Assembly (NCBI RefSeq): GCF_003576645.1
Contig: NC_044918.1
Span: 26,604,316 to 26,668,315, forward strand
Origin: Ipomoea triloba
Taxonomy: Eukaryota > Streptophyta > Magnoliopsida > Solanales > Convolvulaceae
Length of the DNA: 64,000 bases
Direction of reading: 5' to 3'
The notes beneath the pieces are model-generated. The model searched no databases. It was not told where the DNA came from and saw only the letters and a list, made by a program, of their open reading frames with translations. Shown one piece after another: positions 23,344 to 34,725 of this stretch. Position numbers and translations under genes: made by a program. How positions within the stretch are numbered: position 1 is the stretch's first letter; every line of letters starts with the position of its first letter.

Positions 23344-24508
23344 TTATCTGATCCTTTTATTTAAATCATCTGATGGCTGTGATTTAATTGCTTTTAATTT
23401 TTTATTTTCAAGCTTAGGTTCGGGTTTTTTTTTTCTAAATTCACGTTGAAGAGGGCATTAATGTACTTTCCAATTTCAAATTAAAGATTATTTTACTTAA
23501 TTGTGTAATCTCATTATCTTAGATCTGTCCCCCTCCCCCCCCAAAAAAATCCCCCTTTTGCGAAGCTGCGTATCGGTCGATTTCGACGTGGACTCCCTGT
23601 GTTGGTAATCCATTCTCTTCTTAGTTTCATCTGTTGGGTTCCATTGCATGGCCGGTGACAGAGCGCATCCACTGATTGCACGACGATAGAGCGCATTTGT
23701 TGACTGCACGCCGACAGGGGAAAGCGCCAAAACCACAGGTACACCATCCGACATTCTTGCGTCTTCTATCTAGGGGTTTGTGTTTTGCGTTATTGGTTTC
23801 AATTTTGTTGCATTATCTATTTCTATGACTTTTGTCCTGGCGTGAACGACTCACTGGTGTTTAATTTGTGTATTATTATCACCTCTCTAAGCCCTAGTCT
23901 ACCCATTCGTGCATTTTGTCTTATCCATTGATTTGATCACGGTAGAAGAATAGGAACGAGTTATCTATACATTGCTATTAGTTATTCTATACTCATGCAA
24001 TTTGTGAATGTAATATGTTGAAACAATGAGTTTTCTTTATAGTTATGAACATTATAAACTAGTGTGAGCTGTCTGAAACTAGACTAGTTATGTAAAAATA
24101 AATAAATAAATAAATAAAAAGGTGTGTGAATGTAATGCTTAATCTGCAGGTCAGTTGGGTTCAAGAAATATAGCAAGCTTTCTTGCTCCAGGTTTAATTA
24201 AAAATGAAATAAAACAACAAAAGATGAAATGAAGTTAACAATAGCAACTCACTATAATTAGTCACACCAAGCAAATAAAGAATTCGATTTCATTCCATTC
24301 CATTCCATTTCTTATTTTTTTTGTCTAATATTTTAGAATCACATAAGAGGTTTTACTATATCTAACTATCCAAGATGTTGTGCGTCCAAGTCCCGTTTGC
24401 AATTGTTTGTCTTCATTTTTTGGCATGAGGTGTTTTTGTTGTTGTTCTTAAAAATATTTTTAAGACAAATGTGTTGGTTGTTGTTGTTTATAAAATTTTA
24501 TTTATTTC
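23344..24508. other. MULE interior, non-coding leader-like DNA
   Basis: No conserved frame. The portion at about 23,520-23,760 is GC-richer with a C-run and resembles a plant 5' UTR; the remainder is AT-rich and intron-like. It may be the 5' part of the Ulp1-like gene. Confidence 0.4.
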
Positions 24509-25723
24509 TGTTGAAGAGTGATCTCGAAAATACAAGGAAATAAAGGAAATTACAACTGAGAAAATATCCACGAAGGATAAAAAGAACAGGAAATAAACCT
24601 ACACAAGGTTAAATAATCCTTAACTACTAGTGAGGATGAAAACCGGACGAACTCGGGTGGTTGGAAGCACGAGTCGTGTTGCCACTCTCCTTAAAACCTT
24701 ATTTACCGCCTCCCGGGGTGCTGGAGCGTTGTGGTCTAGGTTTCCCAGGATAAAACGTACTACGATCCAATCGTTCGAGCACACGAACTTGGATCCGGTG
24801 AACTGGGAACGCGGGTTCAACGCAGGTGGCTAGAAGGAAACGTGAGCAGAGTTTTTGAGGAGAAAGCAGTGTATTGCAGTGTGTTCTTGTTGTGTTCAAA
24901 ACCTGCTGCTCACAACGAATATATAGTGGAGGAAATGGATCATAGCATTAACCATGGCATTGATTATCCATTTGTAACCTCCTCCCACTAGCAAATTATT
25001 TAATTTTGTCATTAGCACACATTTACACCCACTACCAATCCATTATACACGAAATAACTCTGAAAAATAATGATTGGAATTAATCAAATTAATTCTGTAA
25101 TATCAAGAGTCATTTTTGAACGGACACAGTAGGTGAAACGTCGTGTTCGAGAGGTTACCGGAGTTCGCCGTGCGAGACATGGTCCAGACTGTGAACCATT
25201 GAGACATCGCTCGAGACATGCCCATGCCCTCTCGATAGGTCAGTTGTCTCGAACTAGTGTGGACTGAGATGGAAAAACTTGTTCGGAATTGTCGCATAAC
25301 TTAGCCCGCAAGGCCAGCCAATTTTCTGAACGACATTCGTGCCCGCAGGTGCCAGCGCACACGAGTTCAAGCCTTTTCGAACTCATTTTGGGATTTGATT
25401 TGTACGCCCCCTGCCATACAAGTCAATTAGCCTTAAAAAGGCTCTTGTATTTATAGTGGGTGAAATCCCCATCCCAAACCAATGTGGGACAAATGCTTTC
25501 CTTAAAGCTTTTCCCACATTTTTTCCATCTCAATGGGTCTACTTTGAGAACCAATTTCTCATTCACCCATTATCCATTTTGAGCGTATAATATATCGATC
25601 TCTTCGTCTCACTACGAAGAATCCGAATCCACTTTGACCCGACCCAAATTGGATGTGGACCCTACATATATTTATACCACAAAATGGCCACTTAAATGCC
25701 ATTTTATTGCTAATTTTCCAACA
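24509..25723 (-). mobile_element. Solo LTR of a copia-type element (1215 bp, TSD ATTTC)
   Basis: The plus strand runs TGTTGAAGAG...TTTTCCAACA, so both strands have TG...CA ends. A perfect 5-bp duplication ATTTC flanks it at 24,504-24,508 and 25,724-25,728. Minus orientation is favoured by a TATAAATAC on that strand near 25,450. There is no internal region, so it is a product of LTR-LTR recombination. It interrupts the MULE. Words GAGACAT/CGAGACAT at 25,170-25,260 recur at 63,700-63,850. Confidence 0.88.
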
Positions 25724-25853
25724 ATTTCTCTTTGTGTTGGTATGAACTTGTCATTCGTTTTTACCTCATTTCGTTGTTGCGCACTTCATTTGTCACTATT
25801 GTTCATAAATATGTTTGTTGTTGTACATTCTTGTTGATTTTTCATCTTTGTAG

Positions 25854-26250
25854 GAGGGCTCTCAGGTTCGGGTTGCTATTGTAGATGCTTGGTCTAGTGT
25901 TTTGAATGACAGAGAAGAAGGAAGAAAACCAGAGGACCCTATCTGGTTCTATGCTTCTAGATGGACCACGGTACTCATGTTGCTTTATATGGTTTTTATT
26001 TTCTATTTATGACTTTATTTTGTTGGTGTACTTCCTTTTCCCACTGCGTGATCATGGACACTGTACTATTACGTCATAAGTGTGGACTTGAAGAAGATGA
26101 AGATGGATATCATAGACAATTGTCCTGCTCCTGCTACTAACAAGTCTAAATATGGCAACGCTCCTGCCGACTTGGTTATGACACAATTATCTTGTATTAT
26201 TGATTCCAATTTTACCACCGTGCTCGTAGTACTTCCTTTTCCGTGTTTGA
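25854..26250 (+). pseudogene. Ulp1-like SUMO-protease-family exons carried by the MULE
   Basis: An exon with a good acceptor (CTTTGTAG at 25,846-25,853) encodes VDAWSSVLN and ends at a GT donor after 25,970. A second coding patch around 26,055-26,180 encodes WTLYYYV then DLKKMKMDIIDN and KYGNAP. The WxLYYYV and DIIDN pattern resembles the His-Asp half of the C48 Ulp1 peptidase domains carried by plant KI-type MULEs. The expected acceptor of the second exon and the catalytic His context are altered, and the Cys region is not seen. Assignment rests on motifs only. Confidence 0.5.
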
Positions 26251-26454
26251 CATTTCATGATGGATATTGTGCAATGTGGTGATATTTGTTGTGCGTGAGT
26301 AATGGTTTAGCGGTGTATCGTAGAGTATTTAATCGTGCATTCACAGCTGGCACATGTGTTTGACTAGCACCACGCATGAGTGTAACTTACTTCTGAGAGT
26401 TTTGGATTTGTCTTCTATAGCATTCTGCTAATTGTTTATATCATGCATGACCCA

Positions 26455-27415
26455 TATAGGACTAATTTGTATCTGTACAGAAACGTATGTTAGAGATTAG
26501 ATGTCAGAGTTGCACAGGTGCACAACTAACTCTTGTAGTTTGCACGTTAAAGTACACAGTATTGCACAGTATAAGTAACAGGAAAGCACGCACCTGTTAG
26601 TACTGTATGTAGCATCGAATGACACTACATTCCCGAAGTAAGCGTAAGTATGTCGTGCCATTGGGTCTGCCCAGAATACACGGTTTAACTGTTGTTGTTC
26701 ATCCAAATCATAATCAAAATAAAATGTCGGACACACCTCTTTCTTCTTGAAGAATTTATCTATGAGCAGTTGTGCATCCCGCCTATCAACGTATGCTTGT
26801 AACTCTCGCTTGAAATTGTGGAAATCTACACATGTTGCTCCCGAGTAACTCCCTACTATTTCTTTGTACAGCCTATACAACTTAATGAGTTCAATATTGG
26901 TCTTCACGCAATTAGCTATGAATGTCTGGTGTCCTATATCTAGCTTACGATTAACCTTCAAGAATTGTTTTGACGTCTCTGAACATAAGCAATGGTTATG
27001 TCGCTCATAAAAAATGGAGACTATAACCCCCCCCCCTCTCAAATTCTTTTTCGTCACCATTTTTGCCTTATACCGTACCTTATTTGTAATCCTGCGTTTT
27101 TTTTCTTGTTGGTGGGCTACAATTTCCATCGCCCACCACGTTTGTTACAAGTTTCTCAGCATTCTTATACCCTTCGTGGTTGCATACGAAATACTTTAGT
27201 GTAATATTACCCTCCCTGCTTTTCCTCAATGTGCTTTGTCTCACATCAAAACCCACCGCCCCTACATAATGCTTATAGAAATGCATTCCCTCCTCTATTG
27301 TGCCAAAAATCTGTCCTATAAAGGGCTTGATTGTTCTTTCATATTTCAAAATCCAGTACTTTGTTGAACATCGTGAAATCTCAAATCGACACCCAAGGCC
27401 GCTGTTGCTGTTCAA
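26455..27415 (-). pseudogene. FAR1-related MULE transposase, N-terminal part
   Basis: The frame at 27,415-27,080 encodes the FAR1 DNA-binding domain: IGQIFGTIEEG, YVGAVGFDVRQST and the FVCNHEGYK zinc-ligand region. After a frameshift near the A/T run at 27,096-27,103 it continues at 27,129 through KAKMVTKK, FYERHNHCLCS and the MULE core WADPMAR...FGNVVSFDATYSTN, whose SFDAT Asp is the first catalytic residue. A G-run at about 27,029-27,037 shifts or pads the frame. An intron follows STNR (GTGCGTG donor, about 26,597) with acceptor CTGTACAG near 26,480; the next exon reads YKLV and then hits unrelated sequence. Everything beyond is deleted. Confidence 0.8.
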
Positions 27416-28503
27416 TTCCTTTTCACCTGCATTTTTAAACGTTGATATTAATATAGTCCTTACAAATAATTTAATTTTATGTTCTAACTATTAAGACTTA
27501 GTCTGGTTATTTAGCCTAGTCTTGGGGTTTAGTTATAACTATTTGGTTATGTACTCTGTTTAATGGTTGCCTTTCCATGAATGAATATACAAACTCATAT
27601 TCTCACACTAACCACCTAACGGTACTGTAACAAATACTCAAGTTGAACATTGTTCATATTTAAAAGTGCATGATCCCTATCGTAATGGTCCATGTTTTGT
27701 TATATGTTTTCAACTAGTTTTGGACTTTGTATTTTGTTGCCCTTTTCCCTAGGTCACATGTATAATTGCACATTTATCAGTACTACATTGCATATTATGT
27801 TCTCAAGCGTTGCTAAGTATCATAAACTGTATTGCACAATATAAGGCAGTTAATAGCCAAAACCTATACTGTGAATCTCTTTCTAACTAAACACGTTTCT
27901 GTAAACTTTGAAAGAAGTAGCCATCACAATCTCCCTATAATGTTGTTGCATTTTAGGACTTCTAACGTTGCACATTAGTGTCTACAGTATTGCAAATATT
28001 AAGAACACCACAATCCAAACCCTCCAGACTGTTCTTAATTGTGAATACATCATATTAGAATTGAACATGAATAGGATTAATCCCACTACATCTGATTATC
28101 TCAGGTATACAATGTATGAAAATAGTAGCCGTTATACCCCCTCCTTAGACGTAATTTTGAAGAACTCACGATTCAATTAACACACATGATTCTGTATTCG
28201 TTCGAACCACACTTAATCACGGAAGAAAACATATCTGATTACATTGCCTGGGCAGTCCGAGCGCGTCGCCAAATCATAGAATCCGATTCGGGGTAGCCGT
28301 GCGTTGTGTCGTCCATGAATTACATAAGATCACCTGTTTTGTTTTTGTTAAAAATCTAATTAACCGGGGAAGTTGATCACATGCAGAAGGGATTTGTTAC
28401 AATTGACTCAATTGCCCTTTATGCATTAAATAGCAAGTAACGCCTTATTTTTAGATTGGATAATAATAGCCTTTAGATCAAAACAAATGAGTGCTCTGGA
28501 TTA
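27416..28503. other. MULE interior 5' of the transposase, non-coding
   Basis: AT-rich DNA with no recognisable coding sequence; presumably promoter and leader of the minus-strand transposase. A slightly GC-richer patch at 28,250-28,320 is not identified. Confidence 0.45.
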
Positions 28504-28550
28504 GTCCTCATGTCCTCACCTAACTATAGGTCCTCACCTGATCCGGACCC
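28504..28550 (-). repeat. MULE right terminal inverted repeat
   Basis: Inverted counterpart of 23,297-23,343. Its last 18 bases (CCTGATCCGGACCC and TATA) are repeated at about 28,616-28,634 inside the adjoining microsatellite. Confidence 0.85.
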
Positions 28551-28562
28551 TATATATATGTA

Positions 28563-28596
<34 letters not shown>

Positions 28597-28708
28597 CATA
28601 TGTATATATATATGTACCTGATCCGGACCCTATACATATGTATATATATATATACATGTATATATGTATGTATATATGTATATATATATGTATATATGTA
28701 TATATATA

Positions 28709-28740
<32 letters not shown>

Positions 28741-28850
28741 ATATATACATATATATATATATGTGCATATATATATATGTATATATATATACATATATAT
28801 ATATGCATATATGTATGTATATATATATGTATATATGTATACACTCTTTT
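28551..28850. repeat. Compound TA/TATG microsatellite
   Basis: About 300 bp of TA, TATG and TACATA units interrupted once by a copy of the MULE terminus at 28,616-28,634. The long Tyr/Ile/Met reading frames here on both strands come only from the repeat. Confidence 0.97.
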
Positions 28851-29094
28851 ACACTCAAAAGTAATTCAAAAAATATATTTTTATTTCTAAAAATAATCGA
28901 ACTATATGATTTTCAACCGTTACACGAAATAAGTTTTTCAGCTGCTAAGTATAATAGACCTTTCAGCCACTTGCTACTTAAGGGTCTTTCGACCTAAAAA
29001 TGGCGGACTTTTCAGCCTACCCAGAATTTTAGACTTTTCAGCCTTTACAAAATAATGGACTTTTTAGGCCTTACTGATAGAACTTTTTGAGATG
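28851..29094 (-). repeat. 3' UTR-like region of Tat gypsy with GGCTGAAAAGTC repeats
   Basis: Four imperfect copies of the minus-strand word GGCTGAAAAGTC, spaced about 25-45 bp apart, lie just downstream of the gypsy pol stop. No gene is present. Confidence 0.45.
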
Positions 29095-30450
29095 TTACGA
29101 GTTCCATATCCTTTCCGCTAGATGACCGTTCATTGTTTCCAGTCGGAATGTCTCTGGTTGAACCACTACAGCTATACAATAAGGTCCTTCCCATTTCTTT
29201 GCAAACTTTCCTCCTTCATTAGGCTCACTAGCGGTCCGACTTCTAAGCACCAAGTCCCCTTCAAGGAAATAGCGGGGCTTAGCACGCTTGTCCTGGTATT
29301 TCTTCACTCAGCTCTGATACTCGACCATCCTGCGCTGAGCTACCTCTCTTCTTTCTTCTAGGAAGTTCTTCTCTATCATCAAACTTTCCTCGTTCGCCTC
29401 ATCGGTATACTGCATGACTCGACTGCTAGGCTCGAGCACTTCGATTGGCATCTTAGCCTCAAACCCATATGTTAAGGAGAAGGGTGTTTCACCGGTTGCC
29501 CTTCTCGGACTTGTACGGTAAGCCCACAACACTCGTTCTAGTTCACTCACCCAACTCCCTCTAAGGTTACTTAGCTTCTTTCGTATCCTATCTACGATGG
29601 TTCAATTGATGTTCTCCACTTGTCCGTTTGCCTGAGGATAGGCTACGGATACCTTGGTGTGCCGGATCCCGAACTACTCACAGAACTCGGCAAAGGGCCG
29701 AAAATCAAATTGTCGACCGTTATCACTTATCAAATGCTCAGGTATACCAAACCAACAAATCACGTTCTTCCAAAGAAATTTTCTGCACTGATACTCGGTT
29801 ATGGTGACTAATGAACCCAACAGATCTACCCCCTACCTGGCGATAGGAATGGCAGTGGTGATCGACGTATAGAAGGAAGCTGATCTTGTTTCTTTCCGGG
29901 CGAAGGCTTGACAAACAGGGCACCTTGCCACCTTTCTGATGCAATCTCTGACCATAGTCGACCAATAATATCATTGTAGTATTAGTTTTCGCGCCAAGGT
30001 GTGAGCCCCTTGATGTGCCGAGTAAATCCCTGAGTGTGCTTCTTCCATCACCTTTTCAGCATCAGCTGGGAATAGACATAACAGAAGGGGTCCCCCAAAA
30101 GACCTTTTGTACAACCTTCCGTCATGCATGACATAGGACAGTGCCATTCTCTTAATTCTAGTTGCTTCCATCGGGTCATCGGACAGCTCGACCTTTTCTT
30201 TGTACATGATAAGGTCGGCTAACAATTCGCCCTCTGGAGTAATTTCCTCCTCCTTATCACTTTCTCTTTGGTTTCGGTCTTGCTGGCTTATCACATTTAC
30301 TTTCTCCGCAACCTTGTCCTGAGCTTCTATACTTGGTCCCTCCACCATTTCTTTTCGACATATGCCCACTAAGTACTCTGGTATTCCACCTTTCTTTAAT
30401 TTAGACAGAGCATTTGCCTCCGAGTTTTCCGCTCTAGGAACATAGTCGAT
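29095..30450 (-). pseudogene. Gypsy integrase (broken)
   Basis: The zinc-binding start is visible as EEAHSGIYSAHQGAHTLARK (30,030-29,971), the His half of the HHCC motif. The core is broken by stops between 29,970 and 29,560. The C-terminal half is readable as VLWAYRTSPRRATGETPFSL and YGFEAKMPIE (29,550-29,308), then the LVLRS and KKWEGPYCI chromatin-contact region (29,307-29,095). The catalytic Asp pair cannot be followed in one frame. Confidence 0.85.
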
Positions 30451-30850
30451 CTCATAGGCTTGAAACTCCTTTAGGAGTCCCTTAGTCATTTCCTTGTACC
30501 GCTTCATTCTTTCTCCTTTAGTCTCATAAGATCCTTTCACCTGCCCGACTACTAGACATGAGTCGGTCCGAATGCGAAGTTTCTAGGCTCCTAAGGCTTT
30601 AGCCACTCGCAGTCCGCCAAGGACGACCTCATACTTGGCTTCATTGTTAGAAGTTTTGAACTGGTACTCCAAAGCATAGTACAATCGAAAGCTTTCTGGG
30701 GTAGTTAACATTACTCCCCCCCCCTCCCCCATGGTGCTTTTGACTGGAAGCACCATCCGCATGCATTTCCCACCTTCCCTCGGACTCGAGAATGGTCACA
30801 GAGTCGTCTTCTGAGTCTTGAGCCATGCATTCGACAATAAAGTCAACCAA
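30400..30850 (-). pseudogene. Second RNase H domain (aRH) of the Tat element
   Basis: WEMHADGASS (about 30,770) matches the DGAS start of the additional RNase H of Tat elements; the frame continues with gaps to DYVPRAENSEANALSKL (about 30,440-30,390), the usual C-terminal motif with its metal-binding Asp region. A C-run around 30,716-30,723 and stops between 30,640 and 30,545 break it. Confidence 0.75.
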
Positions 30851-31432
30851 TACTTGGGCATTGATGGCAGGGCGGGGCTGATATTCGATTCCATATTATG
30901 TGAGCTCTACGGCCCACTTGACTAACCGACCGGAAGATGTCGGGTTTCTGAGCACTCCAGCCAACGGTTGATCTGTCAATACTTGGATTGGGTTAGCTTG
31001 AGAATAGGGGACCAACTTTCTAGTCGTGATAACCAACGCATAGACCACTTTTTCAAGTGGCGAGTAACGAACTTCAGCAGCTTTCAAAGCCCTGCTCATA
31101 TAGTACATTGGATGCTAAACTTTGTCTTCTTCTCGGACAAGTATCGAGCTAATAGTCTGTTGTGAGGCAGCCAAATAAAGAAACAATATCTCACCCTCTA
31201 CTGGCTTGGACAATAGTGGAGGTCAAAGCAGATATGTCTTAAGACCCTCGAACGCGGTCTGACATTCCTCCGACCAAACAAATCCTTCCCTTGCTTTCAA
31301 AGCATCAAAGAAGGGTAAGGAACGATCAGCCGATTTGGATAGGAATCGGCTTAGTGTTGCCAACCGACCTGTAAGACACTGTAACTCTTTGATAGTCTTA
31401 GGTGGTTGCATATCAACTACGGCCCTAACCAT
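30851..31432 (-). pseudogene. RT-linked RNase H (gypsy)
   Basis: The thumb and connection segment LTGRLATLSRFLSKSADRSL is at 31,385-31,320. RNase H follows with YYMSRALKAAEVRYSPLEK, VLTDQPLAGVL and GRLVKWAVEL at 31,108-30,896. Stops and a shift separate the two parts. Confidence 0.85.
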
Positions 31433-31453
31433 TTTAGGGTTTGGCTCAAACCC

Positions 31454-32473
31454 TCATCGAGTTACCATGTAACCCAAGAACTTTCCCCCTTGCACTGCAA
31501 AAGAACACTTCTTGGCGTTCAATCTCAGATTGTGTTCTTCCATGATTGGGAAGCTAACTGCAAGGTCGTCCGCATGACTTTCTTCTTTGAGGCTTTTCAC
31601 CAGCATATCATCAACATAAGTAGCCATGGATCTGCCAAACAAGTCTTCGAATAACTGAGATACCATTATGTTATAGGTCGCACAATAATTCTTTAGGCCG
31701 AAGGGAATGACTCGGTAACAGTATACCCCGTCCGGAGTCACAAAGGCGGTTTTTTCTTCATCAGGCGCATGCATGAAAATTTGATGATAACCCGTAAAGG
31801 TATCCATGAAACTTAGTAAGGCACATCCGGCTGTCTCATTCACCATCTGATCAATCCTCAAAAGCGGAAACGGATCCTTGGGGTAGGCTTTGTTTAAATT
31901 AGTGTAATCAACACACATCCTCCATGCAGGCGGCTTAGGGACTAATACCACAGTGGCCAACCATTTAGGATACTTAACTTCTCGGATGTGCCCAGCGGCT
32001 AGCAACGCGTCGATTTCCTTCTTCAAAAACTCCCGGCGATCCGTCGAGAGATGTCTTTTTTTTTGGACTACAGGTCGGTAGGTCGGATCTACCGCTAATC
32101 GATGAGTGATTATGGATCGGTCTACCCCCGACATATCTTCAGGTCCCCATGCAAAGATCTTCTTGTATTTCCTCAACACTCGTACAACCGATTCTTTGAC
32201 AGCCTCTGGGAAACCCTTCCCGATCCTCACCCATATTTCAGGGTGGGTCGGATCAATCTCCACCTCCTCTAACTCAATTGCCGGCTCGGGTCGCTCCAAA
32301 GTACGTTCCCCCATGTCATCCTTTTGGGTAATGGTATGAATCCGCAGGTCCGACCTTCCTATCTTGCGACAGGATTGCAAGTAACAATTACGAGCTACTC
32401 TCTGATTACTCCGCACCACCCTGACTCCGGTGGGTGTCCGAAACTTCATGCACAAATGTTGCAAAGATATCAA
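31454..32473 (-). pseudogene. Gypsy reverse transcriptase
   Basis: This is the longest intact gypsy frame (339 codons). It contains HRLAVDPTYRPVVQKKR, the palm motif FMDTFTGYHQI, RVIPFGLKN and the catalytic YVDD (near residue 285) followed by LRLNAKKCSF and FLGYM. Two positions normally Gly-Ala before TYQ are altered (YCATYN), which may weaken the active site. It is truncated at both ends by stops. Confidence 0.9.
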
Positions 32474-32760
32474 GGTCTCAAATCTTCCAGCCCTGGTCTC
32501 TCCAAGATTTCGTCATGAGAATATTCTAACCGAACGACCACAAACTCCATCTCCTCAGTTCTAACATTTGGGAAAATACCTAGCTTGACCAACAATTTTA
32601 TAGAGCCCTCCGCCTCGATTGAGTCTCCCATGAACCCCACATAGGGAGTCATAACCGACCTAAGAACATCTCTATCCATCCCCAATTTATTGAAAGTATC
32701 GAAATACAATATATTGACACTCCTACCCGTATCCACCAATACTCGCCTCACAACGGTGCC
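32470..32760 (-). pseudogene. Gypsy aspartic protease
   Basis: RVLVDTGRSVNILY carries the DTG active site (DTGSS in most relatives, here DTGRS). The ILERPGL at the end matches the usual ILGRPGL with Gly changed to Glu. Upstream frame is lost at 32,760. Confidence 0.8.
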
Positions 32761-34140
32761 GACTAATATCCATAGTTATAACCAGGGCATCCCGATGTGG
32801 ACCAGCCCCTAAGGGTAGGTCTTCATCCATAAAAGTAATGGGCTCACAATATGCCTTTTTTAAGCTAGCTTCTCGCCCATAAATAGCTTCGACGTACAGC
32901 TGTCGAGCCCAAGCTTTCCTTGATCCGGTTGAGTCACCTCCCTATGGACCTCCAACGATCATATGAATATGATACAGTATGGAGGTTAGTATACAGTTTT
33001 CCCAGCCTAAATTTTTCTATGAATAGGATCACCATCGTGTTATCATCTAAGTCATCGACCGCTTGAACCTCCTTTTGCCATCTAGCTAGGAACGACCGAA
33101 AGGGCTCGTTAGGATCCTGCTTGATTCCCGACAGATACATGAAGTTTTTCTTAGGACGCAGATTAGTGGTATAATTGGTTAGAAAAAGTTCGGCCAACTA
33201 CTCACTGAATGCTCGGGCAACTTCATGCACTACCTCTGTGCCGCACCGACTAACGTAGTTAGGAAGGCCTTGTACATCAGAGGACCTTTAGCTCCATGTA
33301 TTTGCATCCAAGCTTGGAAACTAATCAAATGCTCCTTAGGATTGCCCGGCCTGTCATATGTTAAATTCTCAAGTAACTTGAACTTCGTCGGGATCTGGTA
33401 GGCCATAATTTCTTGAGAGAATGGGCAGGCCCTTAGGAAAGCCCGAGCGTTATCCGTCCTTCCGTTCACTTGGTCTTGCAGATCCTGAATCTGCCTAGCC
33501 AGGGACTCTCCACTACTATCATGAACTGAGTGTTCCTCGATCTGTCTTTGAACATCGTCATACCTTCGCTCGCGCCTATTTCTAGGCTCATTGGGAGCGA
33601 CTTCCCTTGGCACGTCATGTGCATCCACATTTCCATCGCCCAGCACGTCCTGATTTGCCAACCTATCGAAAGCGGATTGACGCGAGCCTCTCGACCCCGC
33701 TTGAATTGGAGACCGGCGCGAAGCGGCCGACCTTCCTTGTTCTACCGGCCGGACATGCCTTTCTTGCTGAGCCCCCGGGGGCGCACCCCTTTCACGGATA
33801 AGCAACTCTTGCTCGTATAGATCTGTCATTCGGGTGAGCGCTTGAAGAATTCCAGGTCGCTCAGGTGCGACTGGTGGAGGAGGCCGAGGCACCTCTCTAG
33901 CTCAGACCTCATCAACAGTAGGGTCTTCTACTTGCACTTGCTGACTTTGAGCACGGGAATTCTAGCGACTAAGCTGCTCTCGCAAATCACTAACACGGGG
34001 TCGGGATAACTGCTCTCACAGGTCCCTTTCCTGAGAAATAGTTTGTCTCACAGTACTATTCACTTGCACCTGAGGTTGCATCCTACCTTGACCTTAACTT
34101 GTTCTGGTGGTCACCATTGCTACGTACTTTCGACCTTCTC
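32761..34140 (-). pseudogene. Gypsy gag (broken)
   Basis: A likely start is the ATG near 34,120 (MVTTRT), soon followed by a stop. The Arg/Pro-rich linker and the capsid-like domain are readable at 33,892-33,230 (EHLISFQAWMQIHGAK) and 33,197-32,934 (PFRSFLARWQKEV). A stop and shift lie between them near 33,200-33,230. No zinc knuckle is readable in 32,934-32,761. Confidence 0.75.
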
Positions 34141-34725
34141 AGTCAGTTAGAACCACACATGTTGGTTTTATCAACCACGGATGGTCAAACGGCAGGCCAA
34201 CACCACCGAAAAATTGACTAAACACTTGATCGGAAATTAGAGTGACTTCTCAGCCCTCGTTGTATTGTAAATTGCCTATTGAGTGCGAAAAATTGCATGT
34301 CTCTCTTTCAAGGCCTTACACCCCTATTTATACAAGCTAGGAGGGATTTCTCCCTTTGGAAACTCTAAACTACCATATTCAAGTTAGGAATTCTTTCCTT
34401 ATTACATTTAGACGCTTTCCTAATCTACTTTAATCTTCCTTCCATACCTTCCGCATCCCGCCGCCTGACTCCTTTTAGGAAACTCTCATAACTGCCTTTC
34501 TCACACCGCCTTCTTTACCTCGGCCACGACCCCTAGATTGGTCCGGGCCGACTCCCCTCCTTTAGCCAGTCCCTTATTCCATGGTAATTAACTATTTCAA
34601 TAGCACTGTTCAATCACACTGAGTCTAAGATCTTCAGATGCCTTGTCACCTCTTATAATAAATCCTCAGCCGACCAACTCATCATCGACCGACCCTCGCC
34701 ATACCATCGCGCTTTCCTCCGAGTC
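34141..34725 (-). mobile_element. 5' leader and partial 5' LTR of the Tat gypsy element
   Basis: Non-coding. TATAAATAGGGG on the minus strand (34,321-34,332) is a strong TATA box, so the LTR promoter is here. The LTR-leader boundary could not be fixed. The sequence is cut at 34,725 by the LARD array and probably continues at 47,192. Confidence 0.5.

Larger units (their letters stand above)
23297..28550. mobile_element. FAR1-type Mutator-like element (5254 bp, internally deleted)
   Basis: The two ends form a terminal inverted repeat of about 46 bp with nine mismatches by hand alignment; a 22-bp block from TGAGGACC through GTTAGGTGAG is perfect. Inside are a minus-strand FAR1-domain transposase fragment (27,415-26,455) and plus-strand Ulp1-protease-like exons (25,854-26,250), the convergent gene pair seen in some plant MULEs. 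The C-terminal two thirds of the transposase, with the remaining catalytic residues and SWIM zinc finger, are missing. TA repeats flank both ends, so the usual 9-bp target duplication cannot be distinguished. A solo LTR lies inside. Confidence 0.8.
29095..34725 (-). mobile_element. Decayed Tat-lineage Ty3/gypsy retrotransposon
   Basis: Minus-strand order is gag (33.9-32.9 kb), protease (32.75 kb), reverse transcriptase (32.5-31.45 kb), RNase H (31.4-30.9 kb), a second RNase H-like segment (30.85-30.4 kb) and integrase (30.4-29.1 kb). Two successive RNase H domains between RT and integrase are the hallmark of the Tat lineage. Every domain is interrupted by stops and frameshifts. The leader and part of the 5' LTR extend to 34,725, where the LARD array is inserted, and probably resume at 47,192. 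No 3' LTR is recognisable on the left. Confidence 0.85.

Noticed and set aside
23286..28560. A Helitron origin of the TA-flanked element
   Set aside because: It has long terminal inverted repeats and a FAR1/MULE transposase fragment, not 5' TC and 3' CTRR hairpin ends.
28510..28997. Long Tyr/Ile/Met-rich reading frames on both strands
   Set aside because: They arise only from the TA/TATG microsatellite, with the same low-complexity result in several frames.
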